DNA from: Clytia hemisphaerica
Taxonomy: Eukaryota > Cnidaria > Hydrozoa > Leptothecata > Clytiidae
DNA: 64,000 nt
Direction: 5' to 3'
Assembly (NCBI GenBank): GCA_902728285.1
Contig: CACVBU010000784.1
Coordinates: forward strand, 1,897,575 to 1,961,574
This document shows positions 45,912-58,591 of the stretch, piece after piece. The position numbers and the translations under genes are program-made. Every line of letters begins with the position of its first letter. Position 1 is the first letter of the stretch. Under the pieces are notes generated by a model. That model made no database searches. It worked only from the letters and a program-made list of their open reading frames with translations, and was not told where the DNA came from.

Positions 45912-48900
45912 TCAAACGGAACTGGCTGTTAAAATTGCCAACAATTTCCTTTCCCTTTGTTCAGGGGTCAGCTCTTCGACAGGAGGCGGCCTTGTTAAAA
46001 TAGTCTGTATAGGAACATCAGCATTTAAAATGACGTCTGGAACCTCTGGTTCATGGATCGGTGTTTGAGCTAACAGTTCATTATCCTCATCATCGTCCTC
46101 GTGCTCTGTACTTATTTCAACAGTCTCATCCTCTATATCAGTACTCACCGGAGCACCAATCGGATCTTCCTCCTCTGATACATAAGATCCTTCTTCAATA
46201 TCCGACTCTTTATCCAAATCGACTCGTAACCTCTTGAAATCGTCAACCTCATCCTCCTCGTCAAGATTAAGTGTGTTTAATACTCGTTTAGATCCCGTCG
46301 CCAGAAGCGAGATTCCGTCATTTGTGACAACTTGCTCACCTACTACTAGAGCTTGTTCAGTAATAACATTTCCGTGATCTATGATTACATTTGCCTGTTC
46401 GTCAGTTATATTGCATTGTTCTGTAAGGATGTTCTCATCGTTAGGGGTAGTGTTATTTTGTCCAGTCACACAGTTTTCTACTACTGCTGGCTTTTCCTCA
46501 TTTACAACCTTAGTAGTCACACCCTCTTCAATTTCATCTTGCTCAACTGTTTCTTGGAGAATTCGAATAGATGCTTCTAAATCGGCTTTCAATTTCGCGA
46601 TCTGGTCGTGTTTACGTTTCGAAGTCAATTGCGCTAGATTTGTCAACAGATCACGACATTGGAGTGCGATATCTGCTGTTTCTTCGTCTTCTGTGTCCGC
46701 CTCTGTATCAGCAACAAGTGATGAAGCTGATTTCTCATTTCCTGTTTTAACTGATGTTTCGATGGCAGAACCTTCTTTACTCCCTGCAGGAACCTCTAGT
46801 TCGACATCTGATATTTTAATATCATTCGCATTAATGGTTGTTTGCTTTGGAGAGACTTTCGGCTCGTCTGCATTTAGAGTCAGTGAAGGGGTGACATTGT
46901 AGTGACTAAGGCGTTGTTCTTCCTTATGTGGTCCGTCCACCCACGGTTTGATGCAAGAGTAGTCGAGGTTGATGAGTGGATTTGCCGTGTAAGATGCGTT
47001 CAACATGTCCCAGCCCCATTCCGGGAAGGAACTGAATACCGAACACAAATGTTTACAAGGTAGTTTATACTGTTGCCAATCAAGACAATCACACGAGGGA
47101 AGGTTGTTGGCGTCTCCGAAGGATACTGTATGAGCGGCGTCACTCGTTTCTGTGGCCGACGCGTCTTGAACCCAAAACACGCCAGGTTGAACGTGGCTAA
47201 CCTGTGAATTAAAGAAAGAAAGATTTTCACAAAAATTCTTAAAATACGATACAAATAATCCTATCCGGGTCTTATTAATTTAATGGGATATTACAAGCCA
47301 CTAAGCTTATTCTTTTAAGGAAAACAGTATATTTTTTTGAAATGTCTAGTCAATATGTTACAATAAACCGGAGACAAACTTTGGTAGAAATGCGCGTAGG
47401 ATTCATCAAATCGAAAGTGAAAGTAATACCTGGTAAACAGTTGATTCAGTAGTTTTGATCTGTTCCAGCACATGCACGATAACACTGGCAGGTTTGTTGA
47501 CCAGACATGTCGGTAATTGGTCGCCATACAACACTTTCAACTCGTTCGCTTGTGTGTACGATTTTCGATTCAATTCGATGTACCTACAAGTAAACAAAGA
47601 TGGATAAGAGGCTTGAATCAAAACAAACAAGTTAGAGAAAACGAGTTAAAAGTAAAAAAGATGACTTAGCCAGGCTGTCAACAGCCTAATACTCTATAGT
47701 GGAGTCTCTTTAACTCGAATAAGTTTTATAAGTTTTTTATGGTCTCTTCAGATAACAATGACTTATAAAAATTACTCCATAACTCAAAATTTCCTTGATT
47801 CGAACAAGTTTGTGTTCCCCGTGCGTGTTCGAGTTACGGAGACTATCGGCAAATTCGTTTTCTTTGAGAGCTTTTTTTTGATTGTGGTGGATTAAAAGTG
47901 ACAAAAATATCTGAAAATAATTTTCGACTGTCCGAAATAAATACTTTAGAATTATAGACGTAAGAAAAATGAAATACCTTTTGTAGAACCCAGGAATGAC
48001 AGTATTGACAAGGTTTTCGATCAACGTTCCCAACTTCTTACCACGCATGAAACTCATGTGAGCATCACGAAGTGTTCGTTCATCGCGTTCGATCAAAAAA
48101 TCGTTGTGGAGGGTCACGATGAAGTCGTCTGGACGATAACCAATTACCCATTTCTATGGTAAAACAAAAAGTGATTCAAATGATACAGAATGAGTGGGTA
48201 CTCGCAGAGATCTCAAATGTACATATTTCTCGGCTTGTAGATTTATGGCTCTTTGGAATGTAGTACTTGAGTCTTCGATTATTTGAAAATAGACTTACTA
48301 AATTGTTAATATAAGTAAGCCATTCATGTCCTTTGAATATGACGAAAACAAAGGGAAAGGTCCATATTTATTAACAAAGTGCTCGATATAAACATTTTTT
48401 CAAAAATTACGCCACGAGCAACGCTTACCTCGTTTTCAAAATATTGTTATGGTTATTGTATATTGATTCCCGGAGTTTCAAAAAGTTTACTCTTTTTAAT
48501 TATTTAACACTCGAAGAGTCAAGGGATTTAATCACCTTGGTAATGGTTTAAAGACGAGACAGTCGTTGCACTCAAAGTAATTTATGAAAAGGTTTTTGAG
48601 TGTAAGAAAGAACGAATCGTGAAAGAATTTAATTCTGGTCGGGGTACGAGAAAGACATTCTAGGCACATCACACATCTTACCTTTGCTTCAAGGAGCCAA
48701 TTTGAATTAAACCAACTCCTCAAGTTTGCAGATTCACGCCAAATCTCTGAATTTTCGAGTTCCAAAGCGGCTTGGTGTAAAACCTCTTCATTGAAAGAAT
48801 TAGCAATGGCTTGGAACTGGAGGAAGACTTTGTTAGGGTCACCAGAGATCTTGTTTTCAGGCTTGGATAACCACTGGCGCCAACAGCGTTCTCGTGATGC

Positions 48901-51900
48901 TTCTGAGATGAATTGTTGGCTACCTAGAAAATAAAAATTTGGTGCCAAAAGTGTAAATTCTCAAAAGTCTTTAGATCGTGAAAATTGAAAATGTGTTTCT
49001 TAAATCCATTAGACTATAGTACCACGTGTAGATTGAAGGATCCTGTTTTTTCTGTCATTGGGCATGTTTGAATTCTCTTGAAAAATAAATTGTTATAAAA
49101 AACATTAAACAACCATAATAAAATGATGAGTTTAAAATGAAATTTAATTAACTACAATCAGACTTCAAGAAATATTTGAGACAAATGGGAAATTCCCCAG
49201 GAAGTTTTGAAACCACAATCGATTTGTAAGTGCTCTAAAGTAGGTTCGAAGGGTAGAGTTTTAACAGAACCTTAGGATCTGAGGATTCAAAAGTTCAAAA
49301 ATGGTCCAGTAAGGCTCCGAATATAGCCTGGAAGTCTGCCTACCCAGATGAGATAGCCCAAAATCGGCTTTTTCGCCCGAACTTTAAATCTCGAAAAACG
49401 TCAAAATAACCGAAATTCTCAATATATTTCTTGAAAGATTGTAGATAATCATCCTAATGAAAAAAGAATTTATGACTTACTTGGGAATACTTCTTTAACA
49501 GCTTCTGATTGGTCATCGGAATAATCGATTACAATATATTTCGGTACCCAGCCAGGATTCCAATCTTTCACTGTATTCAAACCCTGCAAAATGGACGCTC
49601 TGTTGCGAACTTCCACAATGAAGGAAGCAACGAGTTGGTAGTCAACGTTTGTTTGTACAAATAGGTTGAACAATGGAAAGGGAACGCGTTCGATTAGGTT
49701 CGTTACCTCACTGAGAACAATCTGACGTCCATACCGCTTTAAAAGACGCTGTTGTTGGGAAGTTTGGTGGCAAAATATAAGAGTTGGTTTCAGGCTACGA
49801 GTATCATCCGAAACAGTTTTGTTTACTGGCAGAAGAGATTCTCCTTGATCAATGAATTCTGATTGTAAAATTATATTTTCTGTCGGCCGTGATTGTTGAA
49901 GCTTAGTCGCCAACTCTTGCAGCTCTTGTTTCAGATCTGTGGATAACCGAGTCAGCATTTTCGCTTTGTTCATATAATTACGAATGTCTTTCACATTTGG
50001 ATAGTATCTTCTTCTCGTCTTTGCCGGCGACGGTTTTCCAGCGAACAGCTCTTGTTCCACGAAATCTTCAAGTATTTTCTTAACTTCACCTGAACTGACA
50101 ATTCCTTCCCAAGTGAGCTGTACAATTTTATCCTTGATGATTTGATCAATCGGTTCATGTTCAGAGTTGTCCTGATGGATAACAGAATGTTCAAAAATAG
50201 TTAAACATTGCAAATAAAGCCGATTTAGAAACGTTCAGAAAAAATAATAAAACACTCTACTTGAAATGGCCGCCTCAAGGAAATGGAAAAGAGAGACAGT
50301 AAAAAGAGTCAGGGAAAGATTCCGAAAGGTGGTCAGTTTCTAGGGATTATTAAACTTCGGTTAAGGAGTTTCTTAAGATCGGTGTTTTTCATTTGTAATT
50401 GTGCGTAAATCCGATTGATTGCGATAGTCGGGTTCAATTTCCACATCTTTCCGGTTTGATTTCCCGATTTGGCCTGCGTTTGCGCTCGCACTTACTAGGA
50501 TATACTCTTTTAATTTGATGTTAGATATATTAAGAAAGGCTGGCCACGATAAAGATGTTTGCATAATGGTTCGCTATTGAAAAATGACAATTACCGAACT
50601 GCCATAATTGGCAACTGCCTGGACGACTGATTTAGCTTACGTAGGAAACAGGTGACTATGAATCTTATGTAGTAGCATTCACTTCAGTTTTCAGTTATAA
50701 TACTTTACTGGCTAAACCCCTTAGTGACCCAGAAAGATTGAGTGATCATACCTCTCCTACTGGGTGATTATGCTCTGCTGTTGCTGGTAATCTTCCAATG
50801 AAAGAATAATAACAATTCAATTTTCCATTGGTGTCTAGCAAAGCTTGTCGCACCTTCTTTGAAGCAGTTTCGCATACCCGTTTCGTTTTACGGTCCACCT
50901 GAAAGTAGTAAATAATAATAAAAACAAGATAATAATAAGCACCCTGTCTTACTTTCAGGAAACTAATTTCAGCGGAAACTAATTTTTGCAGTCGAAATAA
51001 GGATTCTAAAAAATCGCATTTCCTGGGTTCTAATTCTCGCGGTTTTGCCGAAAAACCGCCAAAAAAGCCAAAATTAGAGCGAAATTGTTATGAGCTGAGG
51101 TTTTCATAGAGATTAATTTAGTTGAAGTCAAAAACTTAGTCTGACTTACTTTAAAGAATAAGCTTCTATAGAAACTTCGCTCCAATAGGTTCATACAAAC
51201 TAATATCATTTAAAGTATGGTATGGAAACGAGCTAACTACAGAGAAATGACCAGTGACTATTTTAAAGAAATGAATTAACGCTTACTTTATACTGCGGGA
51301 ACTTAGCAATCATCTTAACGGTGATCTTGACAGGACAATCGATTTTCTTTGTTCTCAATCTTGTTGACGACACGTCTTTTAAAGGAAGGCCCAGCTGAAA
51401 TGTAAGCGATTTACAGGTTATAAGACATAAACTTGTCGAATTTCTCAGCACTTATTCAACGAAAGAATCGAAAGAATTATTCCCAAAAAACCGTCACCAA
51501 TTTTTATAAAGAGCAAAAACGCATGGATTATTAAGGTCGTCTTATTTAAAAGTGACAAAGATAATACTTCATACAAAATGAAAAACTCTTTTAAAAGGAA
51601 GACGATTCGAACAAAATACCTTAGCTCTTCTTTCCAGGCTTTGCATTCTGATCTTTTGACGAGTTACTTCAGTTTTATCTTTTCCAAGGTGACAAATATA
51701 CATTTTGTCTGCCACATAGACATAAGGGATACCATCAAATTCAATGTCTGTACTTTCGAAGAACACTCTGTAATTCTTCTTCTTCAAATCAATACCCCCT
51801 TCTGAAAGTGAAAAAAAGTAATAGGTAAATTCATTTGAGGGAAATTCCGAAACGACAAATGACGATTGATAAAGGCCATTTGAAATGCAGGACAACAGTT

Positions 51901-54900
51901 TTGATATTATGGCGCTATGGTCCAGTTTGAAGGGCCTTGCTCCTGGATATGATATTATATTGTATGAGATTATTCATCAAATTTGATCTGCAGATACCTG
52001 TTATCCCATATTGCTTCATTTTACGCATGGATACAAATGTTGACATGGTTTCTTCGGCATAGTTCTTGATAACTTCGTGAGCATCTTCGGCAGTGGAAAC
52101 GGTGAAAAGTTGAGGGTATTTCTCTGAAAAATGAAAAAGTTGATCTTCTGCAGAATGGTACTACCTAATCTCCGAGCAAATTCTGGTATCTCGTGCCATG
52201 TACTATAATTCGAACTAGAATATCGATGAAGCTTGTTTCAAACTGGCTTTTTTGGTGTTTTAAAGGTAAGGAGCCATGCTAAGTTTTGGGCACAAACAAA
52301 AAACAATCCTTTCCTTCATGTAAAGCTAATTCTAGCTCTATTAAGATAAAAATGTATAAAATCGACTTCCAGAAGTTGATTCCAAGAAGCAACTTCCACA
52401 AAGCCAAAATTTGGCCCACAATTTGGCTAAAATTTTTTCTTTAAAAAATCTTGAAGTCTTACATTTAAGGGCTACAATTTCGCATCACTGTGTAAAAAAT
52501 CAAGACAAACTAGAAGATAAACACACTTTTTCGCCCATATTGGCCAAAACCTTTTTCAAAAATTGGGCTCTAAACAATACCATTTTACATCAGTGTGCAA
52601 AAAATCAGAAAAATATATAAGTCAATCGATAGAAATGCTCATTTTCCTTAGAAAATGACAAAAGGGAATTTCCCCAAAAAGAGAATCTGATTTTTACGCT
52701 CAAAAAATTTTTTTTCTGGAAAAAACAGCTTCGGTCACTTTTTAGAGAACCTTGGGCTTCATCTTTAGGCAAAAAATCAGAAAAATCAGAAAAAACAAAA
52801 AATGAAGCAATTTCACACAAGGTCCAAAAAACCAAGCTTTTTCTAGTGTATCCAGCCTATGAAAAACTTGCACTTAAAGAATATTTGTTTCTTAACTCTC
52901 TTCCAACCTGCTAAAAATGATCACACAAATATTATTTTTGTTGAAAGAGGAAGTTTTCTCTACTAGGAACAATCAACAGTCTTTTTTAACATCAGTTAAA
53001 TTGCCATAATTTTGGCAAATATCAGACTTTTAGAGCCTAGTCAGTTCCATAAAAAGCTTCAAACTTTTTAACATTTGATCTTTATTATAAGCTGAACACC
53101 TTGACATTTTTTAATAAAGGTTGACATATGAAACTTATGAACAATTCTAGGGTTACTAGGCAACAAAAAATATTAATTTTCTGTTTAATACTCTTAATCA
53201 TACCTTTGTCTCCTGAAAAATATGTGTTCTGAAGTTTCAAGGACTATCAGACAACACGCAACATCAGACATTCAGATTCAGAACAGATCAAAACTTTTAG
53301 CCAAACATACTAAAGGATACCTAAATTTTTCTCAGGGAAGTTTTCCTATCGCCGGACTTTCACAGAAAAAGACCAACACTCTGGGAAGGTATTGTAAATT
53401 GATCTAATGTCGAGATCCCTCTTCTAATTCCACATAGCGTCAGCCTTGGTTTAGGTCCCAGGCAAAAATTAGGTCCCCCCTGAGTTTTGAGTCCCCCCAA
53501 AGTTTTATGAATTTTTTTTTAGCCCCCGGGACTTTTGACCCTAGACACTTTCAAAAAATTGATCCAGTAAAAGAGGGTTTTCCAATTTAAATTGCGTTCA
53601 GTTCCAAGTTTAAGATAAAATATTTTGCACACTTTCTATAAAAGTATTGCCCTGCAGGGGAAAATTTTTCAGATTCACGAGCTTCAATTTGAGTAATTGA
53701 AGCCAACTATTTAAGCTGAATTATTTTAGTCCCCAGGTTAAGTGATGAGATTTTAGCTCCCCCCATGTACCTAGGTCCCCCCAAAAAAGTGGTGTACTTC
53801 CAGCTCCCTCCTTTTTTGGGAAAAATTTAGTGTGTAACCTCCCCCCCCCAACCAGCAGGGGGGGGCTGACGCTATGTATCCAGCCCCTTTCTTTAGAGAT
53901 GGGAATAACAGGGAGGTTGGAATCACTGATAGACAAAAGACTCTGATTGCTAATCAAAAAATATAGTTTCCAATTAGATGAGGGATGAAGTCATTATACC
54001 AACATATAATACAAGAGTAACTTTAAAGGGGAACTCAAAAAATTTGTCATTTTTATTTTTTTCCTGATTTCTGGTAACACTAAGTACCGGGTGCGCCACA
54101 AAAAAGTTTCTCTCTTTGAAACTAATTTTCTCGAAATCTAAAAGTTTTTAAAAAACCGTTCCTATTTCATTGAAAAGAAGAAAGATAAACTTAAATTTTG
54201 ATGGGTCATTTATTAAATTTGATTAATTAGATCAAAAGTTATGCTCAATTAATAAAAAAGTTACTTTCTGAAAGTGCTCAAAAACGTTAAAAATCGACCT
54301 ATCAAATTAAACAGAAGCATAATTACATGATACATCACTATCTTCGTTTCAGTCATTAAAAAATGATAATTAGCTGTCTAAATGACCTTTTGTTATATAA
54401 AGGAAGGTTGAATTTCAATAAAAGGCAGAAAATTTGTCGAAAAAGGCAAAAAAATCTGGTAAAATTCATAAAGATGCATCAAATATGGGTTTCGAGGTAC
54501 ATCCAGCCTTACAGAACCAAACCAGTCTAGAACCAAAAATCTGGAGGAAAATTTCCTTAAAAGTAAATTGAAATGATTTTAAACCCTTTCGTTCCATCAG
54601 TTTCAAAATTTATGTGTTTAGTTACTGAAAAATGCCTTTAATCGTGTAAAGGCTATTGCGATTGACAATTTTAATATAAAAATTTGATAGGATGATTTTC
54701 AACGTTTTCGAGCACTTTCCGAAAGTAACTTTTTTATTCAATTGAGGATAACTTTTGATCTAATGAATCGAATTTAATAAATGACCCATCGAAATTTAAG
54801 TTTATTTTTCTTCTTTCCAATGAAATAGGAATGGTTCTTTTAAAATTTTTAGATTTCTAGAAAGTTAGTTTTAAAGAGAGAAACTTTTTTGTGGCGCACC

Positions 54901-57900
54901 CGGTATAAAAACGAGAAAGAAGTAAATAAGTCCGATTTCTCAAATAAAAATCATGAAAAATCTCTCTTTTTACTTCAGTTAAAAATATGTTTCAAAAATC
55001 ACCCCCTTTCTTTTTAAAAAAGATCGACTTTGACTTCTCTTTGGATTATGACGTCACTGTACTCAGAAAACAGAAGAAATTCAGTTATGACTACAGTATG
55101 TTTTCAAAGTTCGGTTTTAAATAAGAAATAAATACATAGAAAAGTATGCCTGGTAAATTGTGGGTGATTTAGCTGAATAATAATAAAAAATCTCACAAGA
55201 AACACAGAAATTTAGTCAGAAACCCTCTACTGAAAGGCCTGTTTTCACTGATTTTTAGCGTGAGAAGATAAGCATCTTCGGCTTTCTGAATACAGCTACG
55301 TCATAAAACAGCTGAAAGTGCGTCTTTTTTATTTGATAAATAATTTCATTTTAGTAGAGGGGAGCTTCTTTTTAAAAGCTCATCAAACTAATTTTTAGAG
55401 TGAAAGGAGAGTTGCAATCTTAAAACCAAACCTTAAACAAACCATTTCAGGATAGAAACGAAAAAATCTAAAATTTGTTGAGTTCCCCTTTAAAACTTCA
55501 AACTTCTTAGGGCGGTCAGGCTCAAGCAATTCTTGCTCTTTTCGGTAGGTATATATATTACCAAGAACTGAAATTTATTTACTGACAAAGTACTGGACTA
55601 GTCAAATTGTGTTGACCTTATGAGGGCAAAGATGTCAGAAATATTTGAAAAATAATGTTAAATGACATCAAGGAAAGGGTTTTTCAGATTTTTAAAAGTT
55701 ATTCTTTCAACTCATTGCTCAATTATATGAAAAGTTCTAAAATAATATGTATAGTAAATAAGATCTTGCATTGACACCGAAACAAAACAAAACCCCCATT
55801 GTAAATTTGTTTACATATTACATTGGTCAAACCAAGATTTTTATTCGAGTCAGAAAATTGATTTTATATAGCAGTTTAGCCCATAACCTTGAAATTTTGG
55901 TGAATTATACAGAATTTCGAGACGGAAATAATGCATATTAAATTGTCAGCGAAATTGTGGGCTAATTTGGGAAAAAGTTTAGGTGCCAACTTGGACAAAA
56001 CTTATTTAGTTAAATTATATAGGTAATATCTAATTTCTCACTTGTTTTTCCCAAAAATCAATAAAAGAAATTGTAATTATGACATCATAATTGGTTGGAA
56101 TTTGGTGATGTCAATAATTGTATAATCACTATAATATTAAAGGTACATCTTCAATCTTTACCACCAAATCTGGACCAAAGATGCATCCAACTGAAAAGTA
56201 ACTTTTTGAAAATAAATTTTCAAATATTTGATAGCTTCAGCAAAAAATTGCATCTTTTGATTTTTTTCATTTTCTGCTGAACGTCAAAATTTTCAAGAAA
56301 TTTTTACTGAAAAAGCTGGGCATCTATATATTAATAGCCATGCTCTGTATGCTGTGTCACCACTTTTGTTTTTGCAAGCAATGTTGTTGTTCTCGATAAG
56401 TTTGTTTTGATTGATAGATCGGATAGAGCCTGGTTTAGACTTTGTTCAGCCTTTGTTTTGAAATTTAAGGTCCATTTATATTAAGTAATTCTAATTTCTG
56501 CCTGGACTTGCATGCCCCTTTGTTTTTCTCTTTTCTTTTGTTTTTTAAATGTTTTTGCATGTGATTAACCTGGATTAACGATCGTAATCATTAATGACAT
56601 TCGAATTCTTTTCAAAACAAAACAAAACAAAAGAACATTTCAAATGTAAATCAAACAAAAAAATAAAAAAAGTTTTGTCAAACAATAACAGCATTCAGAG
56701 GGCGACAAAAAGCACACGGCTTTGACTGGGGTTCTAGGTCCCCCCTGAGAACAAAGTCTCCCCAGCCTGATAAAATTTTAGGTCCCAGTATAGGGGAAAA
56801 ATTTTATGGCATTCACAAAGCTCTATTTACATGTGTGTGCACTTTTAGAGAATGCAATAGAATGTCTTCATTTTTGCATTTTAAGGATCAGATCACACTT
56901 TGCATGAAAACATAAAGGTTTCGAGAAATTAAAAACCAACAGTAAGAAAAATATTCAGGAAGATTTATTTAGCCCCCCAGAGTTACATAAACTAATGCAG
57001 GCCCCCCCCAAGATAGAGCTCCCCCCGCCTGTCAGGAAAAACAACCAGCTCCCACCTCTTATATGGCAAAATTAAAACATGCGAAATGCAATTTTTGGGA
57101 TATTTTTTTTTGACCGTGAAATTAGTTCCGGTGAAAATTAGTTCCGATAAGGTACTCCAGCATAAATTGAGTTGTCCTTTACAACACAGCTGCTTGGGAA
57201 CAAGATAATTTATCCTGTTTTTATGCATGCTACTGTGAAGTCGGGTAACTTGCATCAGTGGAGAGATACTTGCATAGCCATCAAATACCGTAAGTTGGTA
57301 TAATATCGACATCCCTCGTCTAATTCCGACACCCTTGTTTAGAGACAGGAATAATATGAAAGCTTAAACCACTGATTGAAAAATGATTATTCCTCTCTGA
57401 CCACTTAGCAAAGAATAACAGTTTCAACATTTCCATCAATTTCAGCTGATAAAAAGGGTGTCAAAATTAGAGGAGGGATGGCTATGCATGTTAGCCTATA
57501 CTAATGCAAGTTACCCGATCTCACAGTACGCTAGAGTACTTGTTATCCAATAAACAGTCACATTCTCCCAATGGCTTTTCAGCATTTCCTTACATTGTTG
57601 AAAAATTTGCTACATGTTATATTGACCAAAAAAGAGCAAGAATTATGGTTCCAAAAAGAGCAAGAGTTGCGCAGTTTTCTTTCCAAAACACTCCACTGCA
57701 TAAATAAAAATCCAATTTTAAAATCTTATTACCTTCTCCTTGATTGCCTTCTTCTGCTATCTCTCCTCTTCCTGGAGAATCTTTTTCGGGGTTAATGATC
57801 ATTAAGGCCGCCTTATCAGTTTGATCTTCCTCTTGGTCTTGCTCTGTAATTGCCTCAACTTCAGTGTGTTCAATTTGCATCTCAGAAGTTGATGCTGTAG

Positions 57901-58591
57901 CATCAAATTGGATTTCTTGTAGTTCTGTGACACCATTTTCTCCTTTGATTGCAATGGCATTGAGAACAACGGGGGAACCCCCAGATATACTGGCTTCAAG
58001 CATTGACCTTCCTCCTGCTGCTAATTGACGGTTTAGCAAATCATTTTCCTCTCTGTTTTCAGCTTTGTAGCCACATTGATTTATATCACTAGAAGTATCT
58101 TGTGGATTCTCTCTTGTTAGAATAGTACCAACATGTGAATCAAGTTGTTGATGAAGCTTTGAATCTGACTGGTTTTGCTGTATGGCTATCATTTCTACGC
58201 CAATAGCTTGTGACACGTCAAATGAGTGTCCTTGTTGGTCTTGTTGATGAAAATCATCCACATTTTGAGTTGCAACAAGAACATTGTTTGAAACATGAGA
58301 ACCATCATTGTCAGTAGACACAAAAACGTGGTCACCTTCCTGGTGTAAATGAACTGTTGTAGAAGTTTGGGATGAGCCACTTGTACCATTATTTTCTCCA
58401 TTACCCAAAGCTGTAAGTATCAAAGTTTGAGCAGCTATTTCTTCCTTTAATTTTTCATCAAATTGAGCGTCTATTTGTCCCTCACCAAGCAGAAGTTGAG
58501 ATCTAAAGTGCCCATCTGATGTGGATGATACAATTGATGTGTTACATCCATTTTCTTGAGAAATAATGTTTTTTTCTAAATTTTCCGCCAT
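45912..58591 (-). CDS. MULE transposase-derived SWIM zinc-finger protein, 10 exons
   Basis: Exons: 58591-57733, 52123-51998, 51801-51620, 51394-51287, 50898-50752, 50171-49481, 48923-48682, 48153-47978, 47583-47430, 47201-45912; 3975 nt, 1324 residues, phases agree. Residues 1-286 are a low-complexity Gln/Ser/acidic region. About 402-474: a FLYWCH/WRKY-GCM1-like zinc finger (C409, C434 or C454, then H468-N-H470-P). About 602-785: MULE transposase core (LLKRYGRQIVL, PLFNLFVQTN, DWNPGWVPKYIVIDYSDD, CWRQW). SWIM finger at 932-946 (CDC, then CKH). The tail from about 1000 is acidic. The usual first catalytic Asp of the LDAT motif is Ser (LSEVTN, 628), while Asp690 remains. There are many introns and no terminal repeats. 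All this points to a domesticated, DNA-binding nuclear protein rather than an active transposase. Intron 1 is 5.6 kb and full of transposons. Confidence 0.88.
47695..47850. repeat. pogo-like MITE in MULE-SWIM intron 8
   Basis: Starts AGTGGAGTCTCTTTAACTCG and ends GTGTTCGAGTTACGGAGACT, inverted-like. Same family as 7985, 13143 and 31829. Confidence 0.65.
49180..49420. repeat. Repeat shared with the transgelin B intron
   Basis: AAGTTTTGAAACCACAATCG, TTGTAAGTGCTCTAAAGTAG and TTCAAAAATGGTCCA occur in the same order at 38757-38880, within the TIR element at 38510-39234. Intron 6 of the MULE-SWIM gene. Confidence 0.75.
52300..52850. repeat. Repeat with AAAAATCAGA and TTTTGGGC words, intron 1
   Basis: Contains TGTGTAAAAAATCA and TGTGCAAAAAATCAGAAA words like the subunits at 1294-2220, and AAGTTTTGGGCAC near 52280. 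Probably a diverged relative of that family. Confidence 0.4.
53437..53876. mobile_element. TIR element with C/G runs, intron 1
   Basis: Ends CATAGCGTCAGCC and inverted GGCTGACGCTATG. The interior has many AGGTCCCCCC and GAGTCCCCCC words. The interrupted sequence around it (ATCCCTCTTCTAATTCC and CTTTAGAGATGGGAATAAC) resembles uninterrupted DNA near 57308-57350, so the element sits in an older repeat. Confidence 0.65.
54027..55489. mobile_element. Outer TTAA-flanked element, host of a nested insertion
   Basis: Ends AGGGGAACTCAAAAAATTT and inverted AAATTTGTTGAGTTCCCCT, flanked by TTAA at 54023-54026 and 55490-55493. Without the inner element it is about 645 bp. No transposase frame. The TTAA duplication is the piggyBac-type target, although the terminal bases are not typical. 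Confidence 0.75.
54087..54903. mobile_element. mariner-type MITE with 215-bp inverted repeats, nested
   Basis: Ends CCGGGTGCGCCACAAAAAAG in perfect inverse, with arms of about 215 bp that match at roughly nine positions in ten by eye. Flanked by TA on both sides (54085-54086, 54904-54905), as for Tc1/mariner. It sits 60 bp inside the outer element, so it inserted later. No transposase frame. Confidence 0.88.
56727..57045. repeat. AGGTCCCCCC-type repeat, intron 1
   Basis: TAGGTCCCCCCTGAG, AAAGTCTCCCC and GAGCTCCCCCC words match the element at 53437-53876. Also in intron 1 of the MULE-SWIM gene. Its ends were not defined. Confidence 0.5.
57285..57500. repeat. Repeat related to the host sequence around 53.4/53.9 kb
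   Basis: GACATCCCTCGTCTAATTCC and TTTAGAGACAGGAATAA correspond to ATCCCTCTTCTAATTCC and TTTAGAGATGGGAATAA on either side of the element at 53437-53876. This is the uninterrupted version of that sequence. Confidence 0.55.

Noticed and set aside
46381..46902. 173-residue Ser/Val-rich plus-strand frame
   Set aside because: Antisense shadow of the acidic last exon of the MULE-SWIM gene.
53721..53957. Small minus-strand ORF with Gly/Pro runs
   Set aside because: Lies across the right end of a transposon with C/G runs.
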